Assembly: GCF_037975245.1 (NCBI RefSeq)
Contig: NC_092568.1
Coordinates: forward strand, 29,169,501-29,233,500
DNA from: Apostichopus japonicus
Lineage: Eukaryota; Echinodermata; Holothuroidea; Aspidochirotida; Stichopodidae
Reading direction: 5' to 3'
Length of the DNA stretch: 64,000 bases
The notes beneath the pieces are model-generated. The model saw only the letters and a program-made list of their open reading frames with translations, did no database searches and was not told the DNA's origin. Shown piece by piece: positions 12,704 to 24,002 of the stretch (position 1 is its first letter; each line of letters begins with the position of its first letter). The position numbers were made by a program, and so were the translations under genes.

Positions 12704-13306
12704 CAGGGGCGTAGCGAGCGGGGGGGGGATGTGGGGGTGTAACACCCCCAATAATTTGGTCGCTGTGGGCAAATTTTGGGTCTGTTGGCAAAAGGAGAAA
12801 AGATGAAGAGAGCGGAAGGGGAAGAAAGAAGGAAAGCTGAATAGAGAAAAGGAGAACGGGAGCTTCTTTATCGGTTATTTCGATTTTCCAGTTCTTCATC
12901 TGATAAACTCATTCACCAATCCAATCACCCGACGCCTGCAAGTTAAAAACCTCTCGGCAAATAACTGATAATGTCACGGCCGTCAGTATAGCTACTGTAG
13001 CCAGGCTCAGCTAGACGAGTGCCAGAATCGCCGGTGTAGCAGTACAAACTGTCGCAAATATTCCATATTCAGTATAAACTGTCCCGGTCCCACAGGACAG
13101 TTTATACTGGATTTACCAGTACGTTTGGTCTCCCCGGACCTATTGTACAAGGCCAGTTGGTACAGACTGTCTCCCCAGACAGAATATGCTATGGTTACAC
13201 GGAGGGGGACATTATTCGACGGTCATATATTTTGTTGTAAATTGTGTCCCCCTGAACAAATGTCCGCCGTAGCATGTACGTTCGAGTAGCAAAAATTTAA
13301 TTAGTA

Positions 13307-13630
13307 ATGGACTCTGGCAGTATCCGTATTATTAGCAAATTGTCGCATTTCGGCTTCCGTATATTTAGCAGTAAAGTCGTGCGACAACTAAAAACGGAAA
13401 AGCTAGCAGAAAACGTGAGACAAATTGCGGATATTCTAAGAGATGAGAGCTATCCAAGTGGGTTTACAAGAATAAAACAGAGAAGAATCTTACGGAGACA
13501 AAGTCAGTCTTTCAGACTGGCTGAAAATGGAACTCTTGCGTACCGAAATTGAAGGAAAGTGTTGCTATCTAGGGCTACTCAACTCGCCCAAATCGAAGCA
13601 GCTCACACTGACTAGTGACATCTATAAGGT
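13307..13630 (+). pseudogene. Ginger integrase gene, first exon (frameshifted)
   Basis: An ATG at 13307 opens a frame that includes YPSGFTRIKQRRILRRQSQ, similar to the N-terminal part of KRBA2/Ginger-like integrases. The frame stops at 13552. The other frame stays open further, to about 13630, where AAG is followed by GTAATG as a weak donor. I infer a frameshift near 13540. Alternatively, the first exon simply ends earlier. Confidence 0.4.
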
Positions 13631-14439
13631 AATGTCTGTAACTTACAGTATAGGATACACAATATGCCTTTGCTTGTTAAATGGCGAACGGCCATTCCAC
13701 AGTTAAACTATAACCAGGCCTCTAGGACCTTTTTGGTGAACAAATCATGATATTCTTTTACCACGTTTGGTTAGTTGTAAAAACTCATTCGCAAAAGTCA
13801 AGCAATTGCTTGTGCAACATTATAATCAGTTGTATGCTTGAGCAAAGTTATTAGGGCCTATTTCTTTTCGTTTTGTTTACCCAATTGTTTACCCAAACAA
13901 ATTTACCCAAACAAATTTTTGTGACAATTATTATAAATTTCCACCTTTAATCGCCCTGCCTATCATAAAAGATAACAACAGATTACTAAAGCTTAGAGAG
14001 CTAGTCTGGTTTGCATGCATGGGACACTATAAATGCAATTATTGGACTATAGCATATAGCCGAGCCTACTTCTAGAGGAAAGTGGCACTAATACTGTACA
14101 TAATAAATTCCCGTTCATTAATATTGGTTGGTAAGAACAGATATTGAAGGCCTGATAGTACTTTTTTAGGTGTGGCATATTCTCTACATGCCAAACCTCA
14201 CTGCAGAAGAAAACTTCTTAAATATCTATAGACCCCAATTGTGGCCAAGCAATGTGTACAATAATGGGAATATTCCATTTCAAACACTGATATAGAGTTG
14301 TAATTCAATTTTAAGGCACTTCAGCTAGAACTACCAATTCTGCAGCCCATATATTTGTGTGTGTTTGTTTGTGGGTTTTTTTTGGGGGGGCAAAAAAACA
14401 TGATCTCCTTTGATCATGAATTTTCTTATTTCTTTGAAG

Positions 14440-14616
14440 GTGTTCATCTTTGCATAGATAAACCAGACAACAGACTATGTCTATTGTCTAGATTCTATTG
14501 GAAAACTATCAACGTTGATGTAACAAGTTATGCTCAACAGGATGTCAAAGCGTCATTGTCATGTAGACCTACGAACAAGTCGCCATAGCATTCCTGTAAC
14601 TGGATTATGGAAACAG
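14440..14616 (+). pseudogene. Ginger integrase gene, zinc-binding exon
   Basis: Following an acceptor at 14438-14439, the frame reads GVHLCIDKP, LLSRFYWKTINVDVTSYAQQ. This is the H2C2 (HHCC-type) zinc domain that precedes the integrase core, where GxH...T...FYW..I..DV..Y...C is usual. The second His and the paired cysteines are not preserved in this frame, and the exon ends in another frame with HSIPVTGLWKQ before the donor at 14617. One frameshift therefore lies between about 14540 and 14590. Confidence 0.6.
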
Positions 14617-15283
14617 GTAAATATTCAATCTGTTTTAATTGCACAAGATGTCCGCAGTATGCAGTGAAGGTTTAGTTTAGTTAATGTCATTCTTTCTGGA
14701 CAAATTAAACATTTACAAGTTTAACGGTAGTCTGTATTGGCCCTAAATTTTGGCCACTTTAGTTGCTAGAAGTTTTCAAAAAGTACTTTTCTGGGGGTAA
14801 TAACCCTTTAAATTGTGCTCAGACATTCTAAATGATGACACGAGATGATTGAATGTCCCAGTGAGGTAAATTTCCTTCAGGGATATAAACATACTTACAG
14901 AATTTTGTCCAAAGTGAAAATTTGGCATATTTAGGGCCTATACAGCAAACTTTTAAGCCACACTCTGGCCTAACTGCAGAGCAACCATCAATATAGGCAT
15001 GTAATTGTAAGTTGCAAAAAGTGGCGTATCATTTTACTGGTTTAGTGGTTGAAGCGATTGTAAATATATGGTACAGTATGGTGTAAGTTACATTTTCATA
15101 TTTGCAAGGTAAAAATAATTGGCCTAAATCCACCAACACCCTGTTTCGATCAGATATCCCACTGTTTTTATCTAGATCTGTGTACAGCATGAAGCAATGG
15201 AATAGAACAACAGTCAAGGCAAAGCCTGCAACTTGTAAAAAAAAATTAAATTAGCACCTAAATGCTGTCTTCTTTCTTAACAG

Positions 15284-15441
15284 GTTGGTGTTGATCTTAT
15301 TGGTCCTCTACCAGTGACAGCTGCCAATCGACTGTACATGATAACACTGTCTGACTTCTATTCAAAGTGGCCTGAGACTAAGGCAGTGCCTGACAAGACT
15401 GCAGCATCAACTTCTTATTTCATTACTGATGTGATGATGAG
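15284..15441 (+). pseudogene. Ginger integrase gene, catalytic core exon
   Basis: The exon is bounded by ...TTAACAG and GTAAGC and translates as VGVDLIGPLPVT, LYMITLSDFYSKWPETKAVP. This is the start of an rve-type integrase core: the first catalytic Asp is in VDLIGPL, and SDFYSKW is the second conserved strand. It joins in phase to HSIPVTGLWKQ of the preceding exon and to the exon at 16770. This is the best-preserved piece of the gene. Confidence 0.75.
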
Positions 15442-16769
15442 GTAAGCATGTCTTAAAAAGTGAACAATTTTCTGTAGTTAGTAACTAGTTCCAATATGAA
15501 TGGCATCATATCTGTTATTTGTACCATGCAAATAACTTGTAGTGCATGGCAGAATGCTGTGTTTGAGTATAACTCATTTCCAAATAGGTATTAAGCATAC
15601 GGAAAGGTCACAAAGGTAGGTGAGAACCGAGAAAGTGTACTGTAAATCTTTGCAGGTTAAGTCCCCATTAACAAGTTTATATGTAAGTAGTTTTTGTCCT
15701 ATATTTACTTGCAGAGGTTCCACCTCTGGTTTTTAAGTAGCATATAGCCTGACAATTGTCGTCATTTAATTTACATCCCCAAAAAGTGATTTTGGCTGGA
15801 CATGTTTCACTGCAGCAGACACAGTTTATTTGTTCAAACAAATGATGAGTAAATAATTAAGACCACATTCCACAGCTAGACACCACCTTTTGTGTGTTGT
15901 TTTTCAAAAAGGTGTTGGACAGTTTGATATTGTAACCACAGGGAACTTTTCTGTTTAGAAAGTGTGAACTTATTACTAATTGGCTGTTTTGACAGGAACT
16001 TCGACAAGATAAGAGAGATAATGTATCAACTGAGTTTTGGTACCATTTCTCTGTTAGATCTGTTGTGGAAAATTGCTAAATGTGTTTGTGTGTGTGGTGG
16101 GGGGATATTTCCTGAAACCTGGGAGAGGGACCCTCTTTTTTGGCAAAATAGGGCAATGTTTAGGTCTCTTGACGCAAAATGATGTATAATAGTACATTTT
16201 ACCATAATAATGGTTAGCTAGCATTATTTGGTTTTGCATTTGGGTCATAGAGAGGGTGTTTTGAACCCCCATGGATCCTGATTCAGGACAATTAATGTTT
16301 GATCGGCATTAAACAGTCATACCATGCACACATACATCAATAGAGCACCAAAAGGCATCAAACTTCTGTTGTATCCTAGCTTAAGCTAATTTGATAAATT
16401 TCTGATATTAAATTTCATTAATATGTCACAAATGTTGTATTGGCTCATGTGGTTAAAACTTTTCAGGTTTGGTAGTGAACTGTACAATATAGCGCCAAAA
16501 TTATGACATGCAATCTCCAATTAAAAAAATGGACCCAGTATTCCCATAAACATGTAAGTGTCACAATAAAAGATCATCCAATTAACTCAATGCCTAAGCA
16601 TAGTTCAGTTGTACACTATACAGTCTACACTTAACCAATATGGTGAATGTTAATTATCTTTGTAGTGGAGCTTACACATAACCTTTCAAGATGATAATTT
16701 ATTTTATATATGACTTACAGTGTGGCATTCACTACTCATAATATTTCTTTCAACTTTTATTTTGCACAG

Positions 16770-16843
16770 ATCTGGTTGTACTGATATCTCATCTCTGACC
16801 ACCAATGGAGGGAGTATGTATGAAGTTAACGGAAGACATGTCT
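16770..16843 (+). pseudogene. Ginger integrase gene, fourth exon, catalytic Asp lost
   Basis: After an acceptor (TTTTGCACAG) the joined frame reads MMR-SGCTDISSLTTNGGSMYE and then a stop. Integrases have FG...IITDxGxEF here. The position of the second catalytic Asp is Asn (TTNGG), so the enzyme would be inactive. No further core or C-terminal exon was recognised in 16.9-19 kb. Confidence 0.45.
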
Positions 16844-19800
16844 AGACGATTTTCTTAGCAGTTAACTTGTTACCGACAATAATCTTGTCTTTCACTCTAA
16901 CATATCATGAGAGAAAACTTCGTCGGCTGCTATATGTTTAAGCAAAGAGAGGCCATTGACTTTTCACTGCCAGTCGTTCGGTGGAAATCCATATATTTGC
17001 AGTTCAAGTTGAAGGGTTGTTACGCTCGAAATTCTCTATCACCTCATTACTTCATTAAATAACAAATACGAAGGCGTGTTTCTTGGTTCTGGAAATTGTG
17101 TTCAAGATAAGTTCTCATAGTAAAACATATAACCGACCATATTCTGCTTCCTGTTGTAACTTTTGCTGTTATGGGTTTCTGTAAAGTCTTAACGAAAAAC
17201 CCGTTGGATACATGAGAATCAGCTATTTTATTTTGTAATTTACAATCAAGATTTAACTTTTGACGGTATCAAGTTGCACATTAAAGCATTTTATAGGTAA
17301 TCCTACTGTTTGTGGAAAGCAGTTCAAGGGGGGAATTCTAATAGGGAAACTTCTGCATGGTTTTATTGAGGTCTTTACCAAACTCTAACGAGGATGTTCT
17401 TCATGTGGATTATGAGAGTTTCAAGTACATATTGTTTGAAGAAGAGTGACAGTAGTATATCATTCTAATCAAGCAATACCTCCCTGCTTGAAGGATGCTC
17501 TAGAAAGCATGGATTATCTTTAGTTGCATCAGAGCTACAAAGGGAGAGTCATCATTCCAGTTAAATTTCCCCATGCAGGGGGTAGGAAGTGAGGGTGGGC
17601 ACACAACATCAGAGGGACATTTTCTCATTCCACAACCACCACTCGTTATGCTATAAACCGATACACACCGGCCATATCACTTAAATATGATGTATGATGT
17701 GTTAGTATGTTATCAATACTATTTATTGAGATTGTTTATTGTTAACCTTGCTATAAAAAGATATGGGATGCCATTTTAAAAATAGTATGTACAGACAGTG
17801 CCCCCCCCCCCGGCTCCTGGCTCCCTGATCCCATGTATAATCATTTTTTCACTCTTTGCCCAGTCTGATATAGATTCAGAATATTGTGTTTGTGCATGAC
17901 TATCATCCAATTTCATGTTTTGATTTTTACTATATTAACTTTCTTTAAACAAACTTTTCTCTACAAGAATGACATATTTAAAGTGTGAGAAACATGATGA
18001 GACAACAAATCTAGCATATTGCATCCTGCTCTGTCCTATTTGCTTTATTCTTTCCCTTGTTTGGCTTTGTTTTGTTTCCTGTATGTTTTGCAGCTCTTTT
18101 GAAGAGAATATTGTCTAATACATCTTTTCTAATTTGAACAACTTTTGTCCAATAAGAACCCTCATAATAAGAAACAACGAACCATTATCACTGGAATTGC
18201 CTGGAATGCCATTTGTCTATACAAATGAAGATTTGCTTCGCGCATGGCCATCACAACAGGCTTAGGGGGCAGGGGTGGGGGAATGGCCTTCCACCCTGTT
18301 GAGAGGGAGAAAACCTTGACTCGACGATTGAGTGACAAAAATAAGGAACGGTTAAAAAGTAAACAATAAAGTAGTAATGAAAGTCAATAAATAGGTGTCA
18401 AGCCCATATGGAGGGTTGGGGCAGTGTTGACATTTTCAAGGTCAGAGAAGTATCTTCCAGCTAATTCACGGTTTTTATTAGCAAACAAAAATATTTTGGA
18501 ACTCATCACAGATAGGTCACAGACTTAAGACCCCTCCCCAGGACACAAATTCGATAACTTACCATCCCAACTCCCCCCCTCCCTTATCCTTGCACTCAAA
18601 ATTATGTGTATGGGCCTGAGCTTTGTATACAGCGTTGTCGATTTCATTTAGGATGTAACTTGAAAACACTCTCAGTAACTTCCCGTCCTATAATGAGCTT
18701 TACGCACGGATGAAATTTCATATTGGCTAGGCAACTCTCGTAGACCCATGAAGTACAGTTACCATACTTGCCAAAACTTACCCACTGTGTGTTAGGGAAA
18801 TACGGAAAAAATGAAGTTTGGACTCCTAAAGTTCGTAATATTTTACCTCTGCAATTATCATATTTTGTTGTAGCTGTTGCATTCCCTATCCCGTACCCGC
18901 CCTCCGTTGGGAGGGGGGGAGTTAGGTTTATACTATCTCTCCCTCTGTAAAGATGACTATGAACGCAATGTAGTTGCCGAATACAAAATGCAACATATAC
19001 GGAGGATAACATAGCAGCAATCACAACAAAAACATGATTAACATCTTCTACAGATGGAAGACTTGTTTCTTTTTCTTCTTTTTTTTCCCGTTCTATTTTT
19101 TGTTTTGCAGCAACGCACAACGTCTCATTTATTTCCTGTAACATTTAACTCTGACGTATGCATCTGCTCTAATTATTGATATAATGAACTCAATTGCCTT
19201 TTGAATATCGAAATGCTTAAATTTTATGCGGGACAAAATATGCTATGAAGTATTTGCGGACATTCTGTACCAGGACATTTCGTCCGGTGGGACTATATTT
19301 GCTGTGAGGGTGGGACACAATTTTCAGCAGATAATGTCCGACCGGACTAAATATGCTGGTACAAAGTGTCCGCGGAGACACTTTGTACAGGGGGACACTC
19401 TGTACTGTCACACCGGCAACTCAGTGAAAGAAATGGAATTAAGGGCTTCCGTATAGGCCGCAGCCCATGAGTCGTGCTATCGTGTGACAACGTGTTGTTA
19501 TTATCCTCTGTTCCGAATGACGTCATCACAGATGTCATTCGTTCTCCGTGGAAAACTTAAGGACACGGCTCACGAATTGTTTACAATTTTTAACGTTTCT
19601 CGCTTGTATATCAATGAATGTTGTTATTTCTCATTACCGGGAAGTTTTCTGAACATTTTCATCACGAAGTTTCACTATTTCAACAATCGGTGAAAGAGAA
19701 AACACAGTTCGATAATTGGTCCCAATTAATTCTTCTTCTGCCGACTGCCATAAAAATAATATCGAAATGGAAATTCTACGGTGCCAAATTTGACTTTAAA

Positions 19801-19975
19801 TATGCACCAGATTGCATCTAAGGACGTTTCAAAACTAAAAATTTTCCAAAGGGGGAGGGGGACACCCCCTCCCCTTAGACCCCTCCCCCATTTCAGTCAC
19901 TACTTCCAGATCAGTCGGCAAATCATATCCTCCACCCCCCCCCCCAACAACAACAAAACCTTCGCTACGCCCCTG

Positions 19976-20987
19976 TCCGCGTGTTGCGAGATTAAGTGCC
20001 AATGTTTCAATAGTACATTTTCCAAATGCGTGGTTTTGATATGGGGTGTATAGGTAAGCTTGAACACCATTGGTGGTTCCTTTTGTTTAGGTTTGGTAGT
20101 GAGGTATTGCTCACGGTTTTCAAATTTTATGCCTTTCGTGGCTGAGGCAATTTCCTCTTTCGGAGTAACAGTTTCTCTGTGAACGCATTCTTTTTCTGTA
20201 AGAAATCAGTCTCATTGTTACATAGACGTGCGTATCGTAAGACTTCCCCTTTAATGAAGCCTTTAAAGGTGGCAAGTGGGTGTGCAGAGTTTCTGTCGAG
20301 GTATTGGAAGGTTTCCGTGGGTTTGGTGTAGACTTTGGTGTCTAATAACCCATTGGTTTCAAACCTTGGACCTTTGAAGATTTTCAAATCTAGGTATGTT
20401 ACCTCTGTGTGTAATATTTCTACCGTAAACTTTAAGAAGCGGTGAATTTCATTCAACCTGTTTACTAGTTGTTCAAGTTCCTGAGGTGAACCGTGGTAAA
20501 GCAATAGAATTTCATCTCTATAGCGGAGCCATTTTAAGATTTTATTATCTGTCGGTAAAATCTCGTTTTCCAGTCTATGCATGACGATATCACAGATTTC
20601 CGGAGAGGCTTGGCTACCCATGGCGCAACCGATCTTTTGTAGATAGAATTGGTTATTGAACTCGAAACAGTTTCTTGTTAAAAATAAGTTCAATTAGTTT
20701 GCGCATGGATATGGAAGATATTTTATTTATTCCATATTCGCTTTTTCCGCCTTTTCATAGACTTCTTGACATATATCTAATGTCTCCTCTTGAGGAGTAT
20801 TGGCATACATGGCGACGACATCGAGTGTAGCAAGTACTACTGCTTTTGGTAACGGGGGGCTTCCACAATTTTCAGAATGTGATTTGTGTCTTTCACATAG
20901 GTGCTTTGTTTTAATACAATAGGAAGCAAGAAATAGTCCACAAATTCCGATATTTTTTCGGTCGGTGATCCGTTTCCGCTTATTATC
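19976..20987 (-). pseudogene. Penelope-like element reverse transcriptase
   Basis: Read on the minus strand, the frame begins at the inverted-repeat edge with SGNGSPTEKISEFVDYF, then STYVKDTNHIL, TLDVVAMYANTPQEE, a stop near 20694, FYLQKIGCAMGSQASPE, a degenerate catalytic box RYRDEILLLY (normally Y-[IV]-D-D), FLKFTVE, VTYLDLKI, KPTETFQYLDRNSAHP and KGEVLRYARLCN. These are the ordered motifs of Penelope-type reverse transcriptases. One in-frame stop and a frameshift near 20130 break it, and the catalytic DD is lost. The C-terminal end continues at 12703 beyond the hAT-like insertion. Confidence 0.85.
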
Positions 20988-21069
20988 GGGCCCTCCCTTA
21001 AAAATACTTCAGGTTCTTGGCGACTACGTTGCGTTAGATAGTGTAAAACCGCCTATACCGACTTTCATT
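20988..21069 (-). repeat. 82-bp inverted repeat flanking PLE, right arm
   Basis: Reverse complement of 12213-12294. It abuts the start of the recognisable reverse transcriptase frame, so the PLE is truncated at its 5' end exactly at this repeat. Confidence 0.75.
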
Positions 21070-21133
21070 AATATGTATATCATAATTATCTCATTGAATA
21101 TATCTTGTTTTATGTTTTTTCTTGGGGTGAATC

Positions 21134-21580
21134 CAGTGGCGGCGGAACCGGGGGGGGGGCTTGGGGGGCTCAGCCCCCAATGAAAAAGTTGAGGGGGCAA
21201 ATGCATGATAAGCCCCCCAATATTTATTTAATTAATTATTTAATTATTGCATTTAATTGCAAGTAGTAATTTACTACACTCAAAAACGTCTTTGCGAGTA
21301 CACTACGAGTAATAGCTACTCTCTTAAAACACCATCGAAAATACAAATTACAATGTTTTTACAGATTTTTACGTGCAATCTGAGAAATTGCAGGCTTGAG
21401 ACCCATATTTTAGGGCTAGGTATTCGAAGCATAAAACACTCGGGAAGTGCCGTTTCCGGCCATCTGGAGGTTTGAAAAACCCAAAATTTTCTTGTACGCT
21501 CCGCGCCAACCGATGGTGGCGCTCCGCTTAGATAGTCTCCACACATTAGCCCCCCCAATAATTTTCTCGTTCCGCGCCTG
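21134..21580. mobile_element. 447-bp hAT-like element, TSD ggtgaatc
   Basis: The ends CAGTGGCGGCGGAAC and the complement of GTTCCGCGCCTG are flanked by the octamer GGTGAATC on both sides (21126-21133, 21581-21588). The interior contains the GC-rich module described for 24590, 25809, 44507 and 47085 (GGGAAGTGCCGTTTCCGGCC, then CGCTCCGCGCCAACCGATGG). It is non-autonomous. Confidence 0.85.
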
Positions 21581-21928
21581 GGTGAATCTGGTGTCATAAT
21601 TTTCGCCGAAAGAAAGAAACGAATCGACGCAAAAATAGTGTATCCATTGTACATGCACTGTTGAGCGTTGTTAAATATGTGTCTATCGAGAAAAGATATG
21701 TGCACAAAAAAGCGTGTCTGCAACGTTTCTGGTTTTTCTTGTTTTTGGCGAAATGTTTCACCATTCTGCATCTAAGCACTCACAATTAACCAAAAATTTC
21801 CAAGGAGGAGGGGACAACCCCTCCCCAGACCCCTCCCTAGGACAGACCCCTCCCCAGGACGCAGATCACTAAAGTGCTACCATCGGGATGTCGGCCCCCC
21901 CTTTCTCAAAATCCTGGATCCGCCCCTG

Positions 21929-22826
21929 AAGACAATGACCTCTGGTACAACTACTATTAGCAAACATGAAAAAGTTGGTGAAGGATAAATTGTCAAAACC
22001 ATACACAATCTTGGAAACCTGAATCAAGTCATCACGTAACCTCCTAAGCTCCAGTGTGGTGAGATTAACAGTTGTAACCGCCTATAATAAGGAACACTCT
22101 TTAAGAAAATACTCATCATAGAAGCCCTCCTCTGGACCTTTTCGAGTACTTCCTTATCCTTAGCAAAATATGGGTTCCAAGCCTGCACAGCATACACCAG
22201 ATGATGGCCTAACCAACTGCTTATAAAGCCTAACTACTATATGTCCTCTTTCAGAAAACTGAAGTTCCTCTTGATCATACCTAAAACCCTATTACCTCTT
22301 TTAGCAGCTTCAAGACAATGTTTCGAAGGTTGCAGTGATGAGTCAATGTAGATACCTAGGTCTCTTACAACAAAGACCTCCAGTAACTCCACACCATTAA
22401 GATTGTAGGTATACTTTTGGTTACTACTACCAATATGCATCACCTTGCATTTATCAATATTAAAAAGCATTTGCCATCCCTGAGACCAGGAAAAAACCTT
22501 ATCCAAATCCGTTTGAAACTTCTCAGAATCGCTTTTGGAAGAGACCTCAGAATACAATTTGGTGTCATCAGCAAACTTCTTAGCTGTACACAAAATATCT
22601 CCGTCAATGTCATTTATATAGGCAACAAATGACAAGGGACCCAAAACAGACCCTTGTGGAACCCCACAAATAACGTCCTGCCAAGATGGAGCGCAGCTTT
22701 TAATTACCACCCTCTGTTTCCTATTACCAAGCCAATTCTCGATCGAAGGCAGTATATTCCCATTGACACCCATACTCTTCAGCCTAAGTAAAAGACGCTG
22801 GTGAGGAACTTTATCATACGTGCTTA
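21929..22826 (-). pseudogene. CR1-like non-LTR reverse transcriptase, main part
   Basis: The minus-strand frame starts at about 22826 with YDKVPHQRLLLRLKSMGV and runs through GVPQGSVLGPLSFVAYINDI, the catalytic KFADDTKLY, FSWSQGWQMLFNIDKCKVMH, RDLGIYIDSSL and, after small breaks near 22237 and 22150, LELRRLRDDLIQVSKIVYG to TRGHC. This is the palm-thumb part of a CR1/jockey-group reverse transcriptase with its FADD motif intact. The element is 5'-truncated inside the reverse transcriptase, which is usual for such retroposons. It is interrupted at 21928 by the 10-kb TIR element, and its end lies at 11627-11907. Confidence 0.85.
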
Positions 22827-22846
22827 TATTTCAAAAGTTAACACTT

Positions 22847-22904
22847 GATTCCGCCCGGGGCCTTTCGCGTGAAGCGAATGTGATAACCGCTACACCACGG
22901 AATC
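22847..22904 (-). pseudogene. tRNA-Val pseudogene, internally deleted
   Basis: The acceptor strands and the D arm match the tRNA-Val family of this window, but about 12 bases of the T arm and two bases of the anticodon loop are missing, leaving 58 nt. The B box is destroyed, so it should not be transcribed. Confidence 0.85.
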
Positions 22905-23306
22905 GAACCACACATATTCGAGAAAACGTTTTGAATTTGCAAATATCATATAAAGAGACGGTTATATTTTACAGGAGGAAAGTTTGTCTTTACATTGTAC
23001 TCTGACTAGGGTCATCCCCCCCCCCCCCAACCTCGAATTGTAATCTGGCAAAAACTGCTTAGTTTATAAAAGAAAATTTCCATCATGTTGTGACCCTATA
23101 GCTCCACATTTATTCAGAAGAGTTTCATAATAGGAAATTAAATATTTTAAAGAGGGGAGTTGGTTTGAGGGTAGTAGCAAAATGCTTTCTGAAATTCGAA
23201 CATGAATGACCACTATTTGACGTCTAGCATACTTGGGGTGGGGGGGGGGGGCAACAGTGGTGACATGTAGCGTAATAATACAATCTGCCACTAAAAAGTA
23301 AAGGCA

Positions 23307-23379
23307 CGATTCCGCCCGGGTTCGAACCGGGGACCTTTCGCGTGTAAAGCGAATGTGATAACCGCTACACCACGGAATC
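23307..23379 (-). tRNA. tRNA-Val (anticodon TAC)
   Basis: A 73-nt cloverleaf with acceptor GATTCCG/CGGAATC, anticodon stem TTCGC/GCGAA, loop TTTACAC and T arm CCCGG-TTCGAAC-CCGGG. The TAC anticodon reads valine GTA codons. A and B boxes are intact, and a short T run lies within 15 nt downstream. The discriminator base is G, while every other intact copy here has the usual A. Confidence 0.88.
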
Positions 23380-24002
23380 GAATCACGCATTTAAAGAAAA
23401 CCCTTTTGAATTTTCAAATTACATATAAGGGGAAGATAAAGGAATGACAGGAGAAAAATAAAGGAGTTATATACAACAGTGATTTAAGTATGCCTATATA
23501 TTGTGTAAAGGTGATCAACATTTGGCAATCTCATATTTGTCGGGGAAAAAATAAATTTAGTTACTCACAAGCAACTGATACTTTGCAAGATTAAATATAA
23601 TCATATAGTAGCCTAACCTTATAGAGTATATTAAAACTGAATATTCCGGTGGCGCATTTACTTCACATACTCATGTACCTAAACATGCTTTCAGCCATAA
23701 TAGATACAATATGTTGACAATAAAAAAAGGCTACTTGAAAATCAATCTACCATGGGGAGTTTTGATGACTTGGGCAATTCACAAGTTACACGCACATGCA
23801 GCCTATAGTTTGCCAGCCCTTTTCAAACACATTTAGCTTTAAGGACCCATGTATAGTTTTTAAAAAAAATGACTTTAGTTGAGCTTCATGTTGATAATGA
23901 GGGGGCAAATCCAAATGTTTAAACACTTTTGCTTTTTGCTCGTGACTACAGCGTTTATGAAAACTGTCTGCCATATTAGGTTTGATAAGTTGTGATTTAA
24001 TT

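Larger units (their letters stand above)
13035..19412 (+). mobile_element. Ginger-type DNA transposon, 4-bp TSD ccgg
   Basis: The left end TGTAGCAGTACAAACTGTC and the complement of the right end, TGTGACAGTACAGAGTGTC, form a TIR of about 20 bp. The tetranucleotide CCGG is duplicated at 13031-13034 and 19413-19416. TIRs starting TGT and 4-bp duplications fit Ginger transposons, whose integrase is related to those of LTR elements and which carry introns. Both subterminal regions (13035-13275 and 19228-19412) are packed with GGACA/TGTCC-type motifs, perhaps transposase binding sites. Inside are exons of an integrase gene with frameshifts. The copy is almost full length but looks dead. Confidence 0.8.
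12704..19975. mobile_element. hAT-like element, 8-bp TSD tccgcgtg, interrupting the PLE
   Basis: The ends are inverted repeats CAGGGGCGTAGCGAG and the complement of CTTCGCTACGCCCCTG. An 8-bp duplication TCCGCGTG lies at 12696-12703 and 19976-19983, as expected for hAT elements. The element's own DNA is about 330 bp at the left and 560 bp at the right. Both match the 768-bp element at 32290-33057 end for end, including the region near 19790-19920 with TTGCATCTAAGGACGTTTC. A Ginger-type transposon occupies the middle. It encodes no hAT transposase, so it is non-autonomous. Confidence 0.85.
11908..21928. mobile_element. 10-kb TIR element with 5-bp TSD (aagac)
   Basis: The ends are perfect 16-bp inverted repeats, CAGGGGCGGATCCAGG at the left and its complement at the right. 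The 5-bp duplication AAGAC flanks both sides (11903-11907 and 21929-21933). Removing the element restores the CR1-like reading frame (TRGHC-LKLQK). Its own DNA is probably only the outer parts (roughly 11908-12212 and 21590-21928, C-rich). The remainder is a Penelope-like element plus later insertions. TIRs starting CAGNGGCG recall hAT elements, but hATs usually give 8-bp duplications. A hAT branch with 5-bp duplications, or another superfamily, is possible. No transposase of its own is seen. Confidence 0.75.

Noticed and set aside
18644-19144. 166-residue open frame on the minus strand
   Set aside because: It lies within the Ginger-type element, with no recognisable domain and no splice partner.
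11908-21928. A single 10-kb autonomous transposon encoding two polymerases
   Set aside because: Inner TIRs and target duplications, and reading frames that resume across them, show a nest of separate insertions.
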